Assembly: GCA_945883695.1 (NCBI GenBank) | Contig: CAMCYK010000014.1 | Coordinates: forward strand, 1-50,226 | DNA: 50,226 nt | Direction: 5' to 3' | DNA from: Akkermansia muciniphila | Lineage (GTDB): Bacteria; Verrucomicrobiota; Verrucomicrobiia; Verrucomicrobiales; Akkermansiaceae | Shown: piece by piece, positions 26,925-38,500 of the stretch | Layout of the letters: every line of letters starts with the position of its first letter | Position numbering within the stretch: position 1 is the stretch's first letter | Notes under the pieces: generated by a model | What the model saw: only the letters and a program-made list of their open reading frames with translations | Told to the model about the DNA's origin: nothing | Database searches by the model: none | Program-made: the position numbers and the translations under genes

Positions 26925-28850
26925 TCAGCCCTTTTTGAACGAGAGGCCGGGATCGCCCTCGGGGCTGCCGACGATGATGAACTTCATCTGGCCGTCGGTG
27001 GGCAGGGTGACCTCGGAGACCATCTGCGAGTCGTCCATGGAAAGGACCAGCAGGCCCCGGTCATCGAGGCCGTAGGTGCCCTTCAGCTCGCTCGACTGGT
27101 CGCCGTTGGCGTAGCTCCAGGTGAAGCTGCCGTCGGCGGCCATGGTGAAGGTGACCTTGCCTTGCGCGCCGTTGTCGCTGACCCAGTTGCCGACCAGCTT
27201 GTCGGTCGGGACCGGGGCGGGCGGGGCGGGCGGCGGGGTGTCCTCGCCGCCTTCGACCGGCAGCGATTCCTTGGTCAGGTCGCGGAGCTGGCGGGCGATG
27301 CTGTCGGCCGGCTGGAGCTGCACGGTTTTTTCGAACTGCTGGTAGGCCTTTTCGGTGTGGCCGCAGACCAGGTAGTGGTAGCCGAGCAGGAACTGGCCGT
27401 CGGCCTTGTCGGGCGAGCCCTTGACGTAGGCCTCGAGCTTGCGGAGCTGGCCGTCGTAAGTACTGGATCCGTCGTAGAAGCCGGTCATGGTGTCCCAGCC
27501 CCAGCCGGGGCCGGAGGCGAGGACCGGATTGATCACGCCGGCGGCGTCGGCGTATTTGCCGAGGGCGAAGAACACCAGGGCGCGGTATTCGTGCAGGGTG
27601 ACGTCGCCCGGGGTGTGGGCGATCGCCTCGTCGACGGCCTTGGAGGCGGCGAGGTAGTCGCCCTGTTTGAAGGCGGCGCGGGATCTCTCGAGGGCTTCGT
27701 TCGACTTGGTTTCGGCGAGCGTCGCGGCGGCCTCGTCGCCCGGCGGGGCCTGGGCGGCGACCACCGACACCGGCTGGGTGTAGTTGATGGTGGTGTTCTG
27801 GACCGGCGGCGCGGGGTAGGGGTTGCTGTAGGTCTTGTAGCCCATGTCGTAGACCATGTTGCCGAGGCTCCAGACGGCGATGCCCCACATGAAGCCTTCG
27901 GCGAAGTCGTTGTCGTCCTTGAAGTACCAGTGGCGGTTGTAATAGTTGCGGTTGTAGCCGTAGTTCCAGTGGCCGTGGTGCCAGCCGTGGGCGTTGGAGG
28001 CGCCCCACCAGGGTTTCGCGCCCCAGTAGTTGGGCTTGTAGGCGAAGTTGTTGTTCCGCTTGAAGTTGTTATTGATCTTGATGTCGACGTCGTTGCCGAT
28101 GTTCACGTTGTTGCCCCAGACGCCCTTGTTGCCGCCCCACTGGTTGGAGTTCCAGTTGCGCTGGTTGGCGGGCAGGGTGGCGGGCCGGTTGAGGGCGGTG
28201 TTGCGGCGGTTCACGTTGACCTGGTCGACGTGGATGTTGTTCTTGTTGCCGCCCTTGAAGGTCTTGTCGCCGCCCTGGATGTTGACGTTGTTGTTGCCGA
28301 CGCGGTTGTTGTTGCCGGCGTTGATGCCGGTCTTGTTGCCCGCGTTGAGGCTGTTGCCGACCTTGTTGCCGTTCCCGGCGCGGTCCGGGTAGCTGACCAT
28401 GCCGGGCAGGGTGGCGGGCTTGTTGGGGTTCGGGCGGCTGGCGTTCGGCTTGCCGTCCGGTTTGTTGTCGGGGCGGCTGAGGCCGGGTTTGTTGCCGGTG
28501 TTGCCGGGCAGCGTCTGCGGCCGGGAATCGGGGCGGGCGGCCGGTTTGGAGGTCGGGCGTTCGACGGCTGGCCGTGCCGCGGGCTTGGTTTCCGGCCGTG
28601 CCGCGGGTTTGGTGGCCGGGCGCGCGGCGGGCTTGGCCGCGGGTTTCGGGGCCGGCCGGGAGGCGGGACGCTGGATTTTCGAGCCGGTGGCCGGGCTGCG
28701 CTTGATCGCCGCGCCGCCACCGCCGCCGCCGCGGTTGGCGGCTTTGCCGCCGCCGCCGCCACCACCGCCGCCGCCAAAGCGGGCTTCGGCGTGGCTGCCA
28801 AGGAGGGAAAGTCCGAGCAGGGCGGACAGGAAGGTTGTGAATGGTTTCAT
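26925..28850 (-). CDS. Secreted low-complexity Asn-rich protein with TPR region
   Basis: 641 residues; signal peptide ending at HAEA (about 20-23) followed by a ten-Gly tract. Regions in order: Arg/Pro/Ala/Lys repeats of the type KPAARP (about 45-110); Asn-rich, beta-forming stretch (about 125-290) with GNKTGINAGNNNRVGNNNVN and VNIGNDVDIKINNNFKRNN; a Tyr/Trp/Asn-rich segment (NYGYNRNYYNRHWYF); a TPR-like helical region (about 390-530) with ALERSRAAFKQGDYLAASKA; and a C-terminal lipocalin-like beta domain (GNWVSDNGAQGKVTFT). It could be a cell-surface or periplasmic scaffold. I chose the ATG at 28850 because it starts the signal peptide. The 18-bp spacing from the SnoaL-like gene implies co-transcription. 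Function unknown. Confidence 0.75.
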   Translation of the reverse strand: MKPFTTFLSALLGLSLLGSHAEARFGGGGGGGGGGKAANRGGGGGGAAIKRSPATGSKIQRPASRPAPKPAAKPAARPATKPAARPETKPAARPAVERPTSKPAARPDSRPQTLPGNTGNKPGLSRPDNKPDGKPNASRPNPNKPATLPGMVSYPDRAGNGNKVGNSLNAGNKTGINAGNNNRVGNNNVNIQGGDKTFKGGNKNNIHVDQVNVNRRNTALNRPATLPANQRNWNSNQWGGNKGVWGNNVNIGNDVDIKINNNFKRNNNFAYKPNYWGAKPWWGASNAHGWHHGHWNYGYNRNYYNRHWYFKDDNDFAEGFMWGIAVWSLGNMVYDMGYKTYSNPYPAPPVQNTTINYTQPVSVVAAQAPPGDEAAATLAETKSNEALERSRAAFKQGDYLAASKAVDEAIAHTPGDVTLHEYRALVFFALGKYADAAGVINPVLASGPGWGWDTMTGFYDGSSTYDGQLRKLEAYVKGSPDKADGQFLLGYHYLVCGHTEKAYQQFEKTVQLQPADSIARQLRDLTKESLPVEGGEDTPPPAPPAPVPTDKLVGNWVSDNGAQGKVTFTMAADGSFTWSYANGDQSSELKGTYGLDDRGLLVLSMDDSQMVSEVTLPTDGQMKFIIVGSPEGDPGLSFKKG

Positions 28851-28869
28851 GGTCGAAGAAGGGTTGAAG

Positions 28870-29787
28870 TTATTCGGCGGCGGGTTCCGGGGCCTGGCGG
28901 ACGAGGCGGAGCTCGACGTCGGGGAGCGGCTCGCCATCGATCAGGCGGTCCTTGGCGGTCCAGAGCAGGGTGTCCTTGCCATCGGGCTTGAGGGTCTGGG
29001 TGGCGCTGGTGGTTTCGCCGTCGGCGGTGGTGCCTTCGCTGCGGATCAGCCAGCCGTCTTCAGTGGCGGTCCAGTCGCCTTTCGCGAAGCCGCCGCCGTC
29101 GTCGAAGCTCCACCAGGTGATGGTCTTGCGCGCGGCGTCCCAGCCGATCCGCAGGGTGGTGGTCTGCGGGTCGGCGTCGGCGCTGGTGGCGAGCATTTCA
29201 CCGGCGACATAACTTCCGGAGCCGTCCCAGCCGAAGGCGAGGTCGAGGCGCAGGCCTTCTTTCTGGCAAGTCCAGTCGCCCTTGAGGGCGGCGGCGACTT
29301 CGGCGAGCTGGCCGGCGGCGCCGGTGGTGTCGGCGAGGGCGCGGGTGCTGGCGATCTGCCAGACGCCGGCCTCGTTCTTCTGGAGGACCGCGGTGTAGGC
29401 GGTCGATCTGGCGGGAGCGTTCTCGCCCGGCGGGGTGAAGTGGACGGTGCCGTCCTCGATCGCGAGGTCCTTGCCGACGAAGCGGACGGAATCGACTTCG
29501 ACCGCGACGGATGGCGTGTCGCCGGCGGCGAAGATCTCCGCGTAGCGCAGCTGGATGTCGACGCGGCCGGTGGTGGTGTCCGCGCCCCGGAGGTCGGCCA
29601 TTTCGCCGTTCTCGGTAAACAGCGCGGCGATCGCGGCGGGGTCCTTGGCATTGTAGGCGAGCACGAAGTCCGCGGCGGCCTGCTGGAGGCCGGCGATCTC
29701 CGGGGAGGGTTCGTCCTGGGCCCGCAGGCCGGAGGCGGTGAGCAGCGCCAGCAGGAAGCCGGCGGCGAGTGGGGTCGGTGGTTTCAT
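28870..29787 (-). CDS. Exported SnoaL/NTF2-like protein (SgcJ/EcaC type)
   Basis: 305 residues; signal peptide ending near LRA/QD (23-24). Residues about 30-140 form a SnoaL/DUF4440-type cone-shaped fold: LQQAAADFVLAYNAKDPAAI, ALFTENGEM, and ARSTAYTAVLQKNEAGVWQI with the usual W-QI ending. The rest (about 150-300) is a second beta-rich domain with repeated Trp (GDWTCQKEG, TWWSFDDGG, GDWTATEDGW). Members bind or isomerise small ligands, or are non-catalytic. It follows the outer-membrane barrel gene by 89 bp and precedes the TPR protein by 19 bp. A decayed copy of its N-terminal end occurs at 41457-41546. Confidence 0.8.
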   Translation of the reverse strand: MKPPTPLAAGFLLALLTASGLRAQDEPSPEIAGLQQAAADFVLAYNAKDPAAIAALFTENGEMADLRGADTTTGRVDIQLRYAEIFAAGDTPSVAVEVDSVRFVGKDLAIEDGTVHFTPPGENAPARSTAYTAVLQKNEAGVWQIASTRALADTTGAAGQLAEVAAALKGDWTCQKEGLRLDLAFGWDGSGSYVAGEMLATSADADPQTTTLRIGWDAARKTITWWSFDDGGGFAKGDWTATEDGWLIRSEGTTADGETTSATQTLKPDGKDTLLWTAKDRLIDGEPLPDVELRLVRQAPEPAAE

Positions 29788-29876
29788 GGGGACTTTCGGG
29801 AGGCGGTAGGGTTAAAGCTGGCAGGACGCGGCCGGGGCCGCCATGGCACTTTGGTTCAATGGAACTTTCCGGTGGC

Positions 29877-30812
29877 TCAGAACTGGAAGACCGCTTTCAG
29901 CCAAAAGTAATCGCCTTCGAGGCGGCGGCGAGTGTCAAGTTCGGGCAACCAGCGGCCTTCGATGACCAGCGTGTTGTCCTCGATCGGCAGGACGTAGGTC
30001 ACCACCGGACCGACGCCGGTGGTCATGCCCTTGAAATCGCCGAGCGTGGCCCCGCGGCCGCTGTCGCCCGAAATTTGCTCGTAGTAGAACGCGTTGAAGC
30101 CGATGCCAAGGAAGCCGGGGCCGACGGGGATGAGTTGCTGCACGCTCAGCTCGCTGTGCCAGACGGTGCCGCTCTTGTAGTCGGTGTCGCCGTTTTCGGT
30201 GTTCATCGAGAAGCCGGTGTGGAGCGCGGCGTTGAAGCCGTTCTTGGCTCCGTTGTAGGAGACGCCGATGGTCGGATCGAAGGTCCAGTGGTTGCGGCCC
30301 GGGTTGGCGAGGCGACCCTTTTCGAAGTCGCCGGTCGGGGCGTAAACCGGCAGCGCGGCGTTGAATTGCCAGTCGTCGCGCTTCCATCCCATCAGCAGCG
30401 GCATCAGCGTGATGTCGCCGATCCCGTCCTCGCTGTCGTTGCGCAAAGCCGCGCCGAGCGGGGTGGTGACGGTGGCGCTGACGTCCATCCAGACGTAGGG
30501 CACGAAGGCACCGACGCTGTACCAGGCAGCTGCGACCTGGCTCTCGAAGGTGTGGAAGCCGCCGAGCAGGAAGGCATCGCTGGTGGCGTCGAGACCGCCG
30601 GCCAGCAGGCCGCCGATGGGCAGCGTGCGGGTGGCGTTGGCGGAACCCTCGTAGTGGAGATACATCGATTCGAAGACCCAGCCGGGCTTGGTTGGCGGGA
30701 GATCGATCAGCGTGGCCATCGAGCCGGGGACATAGTGGCCGGCTCCGCCTTCCTCGGCGTGGATGGTGGAGAGGGCGACCAGCGGGGTGAGGAGTCGGGC
30801 GATGGGTTTCAT
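29877..30812 (-). CDS. Outer-membrane beta-barrel transporter, phenol-degradation MetA family
   Basis: 311 residues; signal peptide cut near IHA/EE (19-20); mature start EEGGAGHYVPGSMA, then alternating amphipathic strands with frequent Trp/Tyr and a terminal Phe (AVFQF), as expected for an outer-membrane barrel. GDITLMPLLMGW and LPVYAPTGDFEKGRLANPGR are typical of the Phenol_MetA_deg family, thought to form channels for hydrophobic or aromatic compounds. It follows a HAD phosphatase gene by 76 bp in a sulfatase cluster, so it may import the sulfated substrate. Its closest relative in the window is 47855-48808, with the same mature N terminus. A fragment of a third copy is at 49823-49850. Confidence 0.85.
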   Translation of the reverse strand: MKPIARLLTPLVALSTIHAEEGGAGHYVPGSMATLIDLPPTKPGWVFESMYLHYEGSANATRTLPIGGLLAGGLDATSDAFLLGGFHTFESQVAAAWYSVGAFVPYVWMDVSATVTTPLGAALRNDSEDGIGDITLMPLLMGWKRDDWQFNAALPVYAPTGDFEKGRLANPGRNHWTFDPTIGVSYNGAKNGFNAALHTGFSMNTENGDTDYKSGTVWHSELSVQQLIPVGPGFLGIGFNAFYYEQISGDSGRGATLGDFKGMTTGVGPVVTYVLPIEDNTLVIEGRWLPELDTRRRLEGDYFWLKAVFQF

Positions 30813-30888
30813 GGGGATGGTGTTGACAAGGGTTGTGCCCGAGCGGCGGAAGATGGGAATCGGGGCCTTCGGCGATGATGAACCGCTG

Positions 30889-31881
30889 CTACTTGTCGGC
30901 CGGGAAGATCGTCTTCCAGTCGGTCTTCATGTCGATCACGGTCCAACCGCGTTTCGGGGCTTCGTCGAGTCCCTTGTCGAGACGACCGACGTGTGACTCG
31001 CGGTCATAGGCGACCTCGCGGACGGCATCGGTGTGGTGGACGATCATGCCGAGGCGCGCGCCCTTGCCGGCGGTGGTCCATTCGAGCATTTGGAAATCGC
31101 CATCGGAGTTGCCGAAGGCGGCGATGGGGCGGCGGCCGATGTGGCGCTGGATGCCGACGGGTTTGCCTTCCTTGTCGTCGTTGAGGACGAGTTCGGGCAG
31201 CTTGACGATGACCGGCGAGCCGTCACGGAGTTCATATTTCAGGCCGCCGCTGGTGCCGACGACTTGTTCCGGCGGGATGCCATAGACGCGCTCGGTCCAT
31301 GGGCGCATGAACTCGATGCCGCCGCCGGAGACGATGAAGGTCTTGAAGCCGTTCGCGCGGAGGTAGGCGAGCACTTCGAGCATCGGCTGGAAGACCATTT
31401 CGGTGAACGGCCTGCCGGTCTTCGGATGCTTCGCGGTCGCGAGCCAATCGGTGACGGAATTTTCAAACTCCTCGGTGGTCATGCCGGAATGGGCAGCGGC
31501 CATCAGCGCTGCCAACGCTTTCTCACCACCGGCGAGAGCGGATTTCACGTCGCCCTTGAGCACGGAGGCGAAAGGTTCCTTGTCCGACCACTCCGGGTGC
31601 TGCGGTGCGAGCGCCTTGATGCGGTCGAAGATGAAAAAGGCCTGGAAATACATCGGCTGCTCGGACCAGAGCGTGCCGTCGTTGTCGAAGGTGGCGATGC
31701 GTCCGGCGACCGGCACGAAATCCGGCGAGCCTTCCTTGGTCACCTTTTCCACGAAGGCGAGGATGGCCTGCTTCGGCGCGGTGTCGTTCCAGGAGGGAAG
31801 CGGATCCGCGGCACGGGCGAGGGTGGCGGTGAGTGCCAACGCGCAGGTGAGCGCGATTGTGGGCAGGCATCTTGTTTTCAT
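30889..31881 (-). CDS. Exported HAD-superfamily phosphatase (paralogue)
   Basis: 330 residues; signal peptide ending near LARA/AD. HAD motif I FDNDGTLW has Asp66, Asp68 and the canonical Thr70; motif II is FIVSGGG; motif IV is GNSDGD. It is very similar along its whole length to the 8703-9662 protein (shared ADPLPSWN.TAPKQ, EQPMYFQ, RANGFKTFIVSGGG). The start at 31881 begins the signal peptide, though the frame is open to 31917. The gene lies downstream of two sulfatases, separated by a terminator-like hairpin and a palindromic repeat in a 192-bp gap, and upstream of the barrel gene. The predicted role is periplasmic phosphate-ester hydrolysis. Confidence 0.82.
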   Translation of the reverse strand: MKTRCLPTIALTCALALTATLARAADPLPSWNDTAPKQAILAFVEKVTKEGSPDFVPVAGRIATFDNDGTLWSEQPMYFQAFFIFDRIKALAPQHPEWSDKEPFASVLKGDVKSALAGGEKALAALMAAAHSGMTTEEFENSVTDWLATAKHPKTGRPFTEMVFQPMLEVLAYLRANGFKTFIVSGGGIEFMRPWTERVYGIPPEQVVGTSGGLKYELRDGSPVIVKLPELVLNDDKEGKPVGIQRHIGRRPIAAFGNSDGDFQMLEWTTAGKGARLGMIVHHTDAVREVAYDRESHVGRLDKGLDEAPKRGWTVIDMKTDWKTIFPADK

Positions 31882-31893
31882 TGATCTTGGAAA

Positions 31894-31960
31894 TTGAACA
31901 GGAGCAAACGGAAGCAACGGAGTTGCATTTGATTCTCGGTTGCCTCGGGTTGCTCCTGTC
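31894..31960. repeat. Palindromic intergenic repeat, GAACAGGAG family, copy 1 (divergent)
   Basis: TTGAACAGGAGCAAACGG at the left and GGGTTGCTCCTGTC at the right form an imperfect inverted repeat. The same GAACAGGAGGnAAC...CGGAG arm recurs at 43913-44046, 44471-44553 and 44634-44717. This copy is the most divergent. Confidence 0.6.
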
Positions 31961-31980
31961 GGTGCGACAGTTGGAGAAAG

Positions 31981-32039
31981 GCCGCACCCGGATGGAACCC
32001 ACCTTCGCTCGAGAGCTTCGGTGGGCAGGCGGGTGCGGC
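31981..32039 (-). terminator. Long hairpin, terminator-like, after a sulfatase
   Basis: Outer perfect 10-bp stem GCCGCACCCG / CGGGTGCGGC, inner stem CCCACC / GGTGGG, with a GCTC-GA-GAGC core between them. On the minus strand it is followed by CCTTTCTCC. It lies 34 bp past the sulfatase stop. The core and tail match the hairpin at 11501-11525 behind the paralogous sulfatase. Confidence 0.6.
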
Positions 32040-32073
32040 TTGGTGGAGTGATTCAGTTTTCCGCGGTGTGGCG

Positions 32074-33612
32074 TCAGTTGCCACCCACCGGCTTGCTCAC
32101 CGCTTCCATCACGCGATCGAGGCTAAAGCTGCCGGGCTTCATCCGTGGTGGGAACTCACGGAAGCTTTGCAACCATTGGCCGACAAAGCCGGCCGCAGGG
32201 GCGATCATGAACATGCGTTCGTTGAACCATTTCTGATAGCCGACGGCATGTTCCGATCTGGCCCGCTCGAACGGATCCATGCGCAGGTTGGTGATCACGG
32301 GCGCACGCAGTTGGGTGAACGGCTCGATCCACACATCCATGCCTTCCGCCTTTTGCTCCAGGAAGGTCAGCTTCCAGTTGTTGTAGCGCAAGGCGGCGAC
32401 GCTGCCATCGTCGGTCCAGTAGATGAATTCCTTGCGCGGCGAGGGACCTTCGCCCTTGAGTGCCGGTGTCAAGTCGTAGCCGTCGAGGTGGACCTTGTAG
32501 GTGATGTCGCCGACTTTGCGTCCTTTGAGGAGGTCTTCCTTGAAGGTCGGGTCGCCGGCCGCAGCCAACAAAGTCGGCATCATGTCTTCGTGCGCGCAGA
32601 TGTCATTGATGACAGTGCCGGGTTTGATCACACCGGGCCACTTGATCATGGTTGGCACGCGAAAGCCGCCTTCCCACTGGGTGTTTTTCTCACCGCGGAA
32701 CATGGTGGTGCCACCATCGGGCCAGGTGAAACTCTCGGCTCCATTGTCGGTCGAATACATCACGATGGTATTCTCATCCAGGCCCAGCTCTTTGAGTTTT
32801 GCCAGGATCTCACCGACATGTCCGTCGTGCTCCACCATGCCATCGGCATAGACGCCAAGGCCGGTCTTGCCCTCGGACTCCTCCTTCAGGTGGGTCCAGA
32901 TGTGCATGCGGGTGGAGTTCCACCACATGAAGAAGGGTTTTTCCTCCTTGGCCGCGCGCTCCATGAAATCCACTGCCTTGGCATTGACTTCCATGTCGAT
33001 GGTTTCCATGCGCTTCTTGGTCAGCGGACCGGTGTCGGTGATGGCACCGCCAGCGAAGCTATGAATGACACCGCGGGGACCGAATTTTTTCTTGAAGGCG
33101 GGATCCTTCGGATAGTCGGGATTCTCAGGCTCTTCCTCGGCATTCAAGTGATAAAGATTGCCGAAGAATTCGTCGAAGCCATGGGCGGTCGGCAGCATGC
33201 TGTCCAGGTCGCCAAGGTGATTCTTGCCGAATTGGCCGGTCATGTAGCCTTGGGCCTTGAGCAACCTGGCGATCGTTGGATCTGCGGCCGTAAGCCCTTC
33301 GGGCGCGCCCGGCAGGCCGACCTTGGTGAGCCCGGTGCGGATGGGCGATTGGCCGGTGATGAAGGCGGCGCGGCCGGCGGTGCAGCTCTGCTGGCCATAC
33401 CAGTCGGTGAAGAGAGCGCCTTCCTTCGCGATGCTGTCGATGTTCGGCGTCTTGTAGCCCATCATGCCCTGGTTGTAGGCGCTGATGTTGAATCCGCCGA
33501 TGTCGTCGCCCCAGATGACGAGGATGTTGGGTTTCTTCTTGTCCGCCGCGTGGGCGGAGGTGATAGCCACCGCACTAAAAAGCGCGGCGGTGAGGAGCCG
33601 TGGTATTTTCAT
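32074..33612 (-). CDS. Secreted class I arylsulfatase-type sulfatase (type A paralogue)
   Basis: 512 residues, the same length as its near-twin at 11544-13082. Signal peptide ends near AHAA/DK (23-24). KPNILVIWGDDIG gives the metal-binding Asp pair (36-37), CTAGR gives the formylglycine precursor Cys77, and QFGKNHLGD supplies the active-site Lys/His. It follows the type B sulfatase gene by 44 bp, so the two are co-transcribed. Compared with the first cluster the order of types A and B is reversed. Its base composition at third positions looks slightly less GC-rich than that of its twin. Substrate unknown. Confidence 0.9.
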   Translation of the reverse strand: MKIPRLLTAALFSAVAITSAHAADKKKPNILVIWGDDIGGFNISAYNQGMMGYKTPNIDSIAKEGALFTDWYGQQSCTAGRAAFITGQSPIRTGLTKVGLPGAPEGLTAADPTIARLLKAQGYMTGQFGKNHLGDLDSMLPTAHGFDEFFGNLYHLNAEEEPENPDYPKDPAFKKKFGPRGVIHSFAGGAITDTGPLTKKRMETIDMEVNAKAVDFMERAAKEEKPFFMWWNSTRMHIWTHLKEESEGKTGLGVYADGMVEHDGHVGEILAKLKELGLDENTIVMYSTDNGAESFTWPDGGTTMFRGEKNTQWEGGFRVPTMIKWPGVIKPGTVINDICAHEDMMPTLLAAAGDPTFKEDLLKGRKVGDITYKVHLDGYDLTPALKGEGPSPRKEFIYWTDDGSVAALRYNNWKLTFLEQKAEGMDVWIEPFTQLRAPVITNLRMDPFERARSEHAVGYQKWFNERMFMIAPAAGFVGQWLQSFREFPPRMKPGSFSLDRVMEAVSKPVGGN

Positions 33613-33656
33613 TTTATCGTGACGTGATGGTTGGTTGGTTTGGTGGAATGAGGGGT

Positions 33657-35219
<1,563 letters not shown>

Positions 35220-35375
35220 GGTAGGATAGGAGTCAGGGATCGGGGGTATCTCATGGAGATCAATAGATCCGGCTCGGGGGCCGGGGCGGGGAGGGTCCGT
35301 GGTGAGAAGTAGCCGGCGGCATGGCGCCGGCCGGTCTCGGGAGGCCGGGGAGGAAGAAGTGGCCGCGTTTGCGGG

Positions 35376-35460
35376 TCAGGCTTTCGGGAGGAGGAAGGTG
35401 ATGCCGAAGCGGGGGCTCCATTCGGCTCCGGGATCGGCGTCCGGGGCACGGAGGGTGGGG
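35376..35460 (-). pseudogene. Possible outer-membrane-protein C-terminal fragment
   Basis: In the 305-bp gap between the giant repeat protein and a sulfatase, one minus-strand frame ends LRAPDADPGAEWSPRFGITF then LLPKA and a stop at 35376-35378. An alternating hydrophobic final strand after a charged loop is how many outer-membrane barrels end. Nothing upstream extends it. The rest of the gap shows no gene. Weak evidence. Confidence 0.3.
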
Positions 35461-35524
35461 GGAACGGCAAGTATTCTCCCCGCGGGGATTTCCGGAAGCC
35501 GGGATGCTTGTGATGAGGCCGGTT

Positions 35525-38500
35525 TCACGGAGTGAAAGGGATCTCGACCTTGAGGCGCGCGAACCTTTTCGGATTACCCGCCGTCGGAAGCGCCACCGTG
35601 ACGTCGTCGGCCGCGGCTCCGTTCTCCACGACGGTGACCGGTGGTCCCGCCACCGCGGTGGTCGGGATCACGGTCTGGACGGGCCAGAGGGCGAGCGTGG
35701 TGCCGCTCTCGACCGTCACGGTGAAGGCCTTCGAGGCGTCGCCGCGCTTGAAGGAGAAGAGGAAATTGCCACCGCTGACCGTTCCGGACGGGAGACCGGT
35801 GGAGGTGGCGATGGTGGGATTGCTCTCGATCACGAATTCGATGCCGTTCGGGAGGCCATCCTTGTCGAAGTCGGCGTCGGGCGAGCGGTCGGCTCCGGTG
35901 ATGGAGGGGTAGGCGGCGAGCCAGCTGGCGTAGGGGTCCGCGGTGACGGTCACCAGCGCGATGTGGTTGCCGCCGGTGCCGTTGTTGTAGTCGTAAGCGA
36001 GTTTGTAGCCGGGCGGCAGGCCGTTCACGGTACCGAAGGTGCCGGTGAGTGTCCCGTAGCTGGCGATCACGTAGGCGGGTGCGGCCGGGGTGCCGGAGAG
36101 CACGAGGTTGAGCGTGGTTCCGGTCACGTTGAGGACGCCCGTGGTGTGGATCGAGTCGCTCCGCGGGGTGGAGCTGTCATTGATCTCGATTTCCAGCACG
36201 CCGCCGGTGGAAAGGTTCGCGCTGGCGAAGCTCATCGCCCCGGTGGAATTGCCGGGGGAGAGCACGGCACCTGCGGCGGTGGCGGTCAGCGCGGCGGTGG
36301 AGGCGGGGGTGCCCTGGAGGCCGGTGCCGGCGGACATGGTGATCGCGGAGGCGTAGCTGCCGTTGATAGTCAGGGTGCCGCCGGTCAGCAGGGTGCTGCC
36401 GGTGAAGGTGCAGTCGCCGTCGAGGGTCTGGGTGCCGGGGCCGGACTTGGTGAGGGCGAGGATTCTCGTGGTGCTCCCGCTCTCGTTGTCGAGGGTGCCG
36501 CCGAAGACGTGGTCGCCGGGTCCCGCGAGCGTGATGCGGGAGGTGCCGCTGCCGCTGACATTGGGATTGAGCTGCGCGGGCGGGAGCACTCCCGCGGCCG
36601 CGCCGCCGCTCAGGCCGGCGAAGGTGTCGCCGGAGGATCCCATGCCGATGCGGGTGCCGGCGGACAGGTGGACCACCGCGGTGTTGGGGATGGCGTTGTA
36701 GGCGTTGCCGACGTTGCCGTTGCCGATCTGGACCATGCCGGTTTCGACAAAGAGATCACCGCTCCAGGTGTTGGCGGTGTTCATGATGCGGGCGCGGGCG
36801 ACGGGGTTGAGAGTCCCATCCGGATTGGTGCCGGTGCGGACGCGGACGTTCCCCTGACCGGAGATGAGCGAGGAGAGGTTGTAGAGGCGGGCGGTGACGC
36901 CTGGATCCAAGTGGGAGGTGTTCCCGATGATGAGGTCCCGGCCGTTGAGGGCGATCGTCCCGCCGAAGTTCGGGCTGCCGCCGTCGCCGGCCTTGCCGGG
37001 GAAATTGATGGTCGCGGGGGATGCCGGGGCGTCCGGGCTGAGGACCACGGCGGCACCCCACACCGACTGGTCGGCGGCGGTGGCCGGCGGCACCTCGATG
37101 ACGGTCGGCGCGGTTCCGGTGGAGGCCGTGCCGAGGGTGACGGTGCTGGTGGCGGAAAGCGGGGTTCGGGAATCGAAGCCGAGCGTGCCCTGCACGACCA
37201 CGACGGACGAGGTGCCGCTGAGCGCGTTGACGGCCGAGCCCAGCGTGTCGCGGTGGCCGATCTTCAAGGTGCCGGTGCCGAGTTTGAGGATGCTGGCATT
37301 GGCGATCGACCCGCCGAGGGTGCCGATCTTCGCGTTCGCGGCCTGCGGGGTGATGGTGGCCGACTTGCCGGTGATGGTCACCGCGTCGCCCACCGTCAGC
37401 GTGCAGGTGTCGCCGGGCAGGGTGGCGGCGTCGCCGAATTCCAGCGTGCCGGTGCCGAGCGCGTCGGCGTGGCCGGCCCCCAGCTCGCCGCTGGAAATGA
37501 CGACGGGTCCCGAGAAGGAAGCGCTGGCCCCGGATAGCAGCACGCGGCCCTCGCCGGCTTTGATCAGCGTGCCGGTCCCGGAAAGCGGCGCCGACAAGGT
37601 GGTGGTCGCGGCGGTTCCGGGCGCGAAGCGGAGGGTGCCGCCATTGTGGCTGATCGAGCCGGTGATATCGAGCGGATTGGCGAAGGTTACGGTGCCGGTG
37701 CCGGATTTCGCCAGCGTGCTGGCGGCGAGGATCCCGCTGCCGGTGAAGGTGTAGCTCCGCAGGCTGTTGGTGAAGCGGAGGTCGGTGGCGAGAACGTCGG
37801 CGGGCAAGGTGATGACTTGATCGCCGGCCGGCGCGTCGCCGAACGCGGCATGGTCCGCGATGAAGAAATTGCCGGGCGTGGTGGACGGATCCTGCCAGTT
37901 GGCGGTCGTGTTCAGGTCCCAGTTGCTGTTTCCGCCGGCCCCGGTCCAAATGAGGGTGACGGGGGCTCCGAGGGTGAGGGTCACCGCGCCGGCACCGGTT
38001 GAGAAGGAGGGCGTGCGGTAGCTGCCGCTGTTCACCAGCGTGAAGTTCGCCGGGCTGCCGCCAAAGCTGCCGCCGTAGCCGAGCACGGCGATGGGTGCGG
38101 ACGTGGCGGGGAGGCCTGTCAGCTTTACGGACACGGTGCTGGCGCTCAGGTTGCCGCCGGCAAGCAGGCCGGCCGGAGTGGCCCCGTTGACGTCGATCGT
38201 GGCGCTTCCCAGGTTGAGAGCGCCGCCGAAGACGCCTTCGCCGCGCAGCACGGTGCCGCTGCTGAAAGCGGCGGACGAGGTGGCCCCGCCGAAAGTTCCG
38301 GTCAGGTTCAGACCGCCTTCGTTCACCTGCATTGAACCATCGAAAGTCGTGGATCCACCGGACAAGGTCAGGATGCCGGCACCGGACTTCACCACCGAAA
38401 GGGCGGCGGTGCCGGCATCGAAAGTGCCGGCATAGGCGGAGTCTTCGGGAAGTGCGAGTGTCAGCAACGACGGGGTTGCCCCCAGGTTGGCGACGGCGGC

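Noticed and set aside
25587-28991. 1134-residue plus-strand ORF opposite the membrane and TPR protein genes
   Set aside because: Its Gly/Val/Glu-rich sequence mirrors the repeats of the opposite strand; it has no signal, domain or start context.
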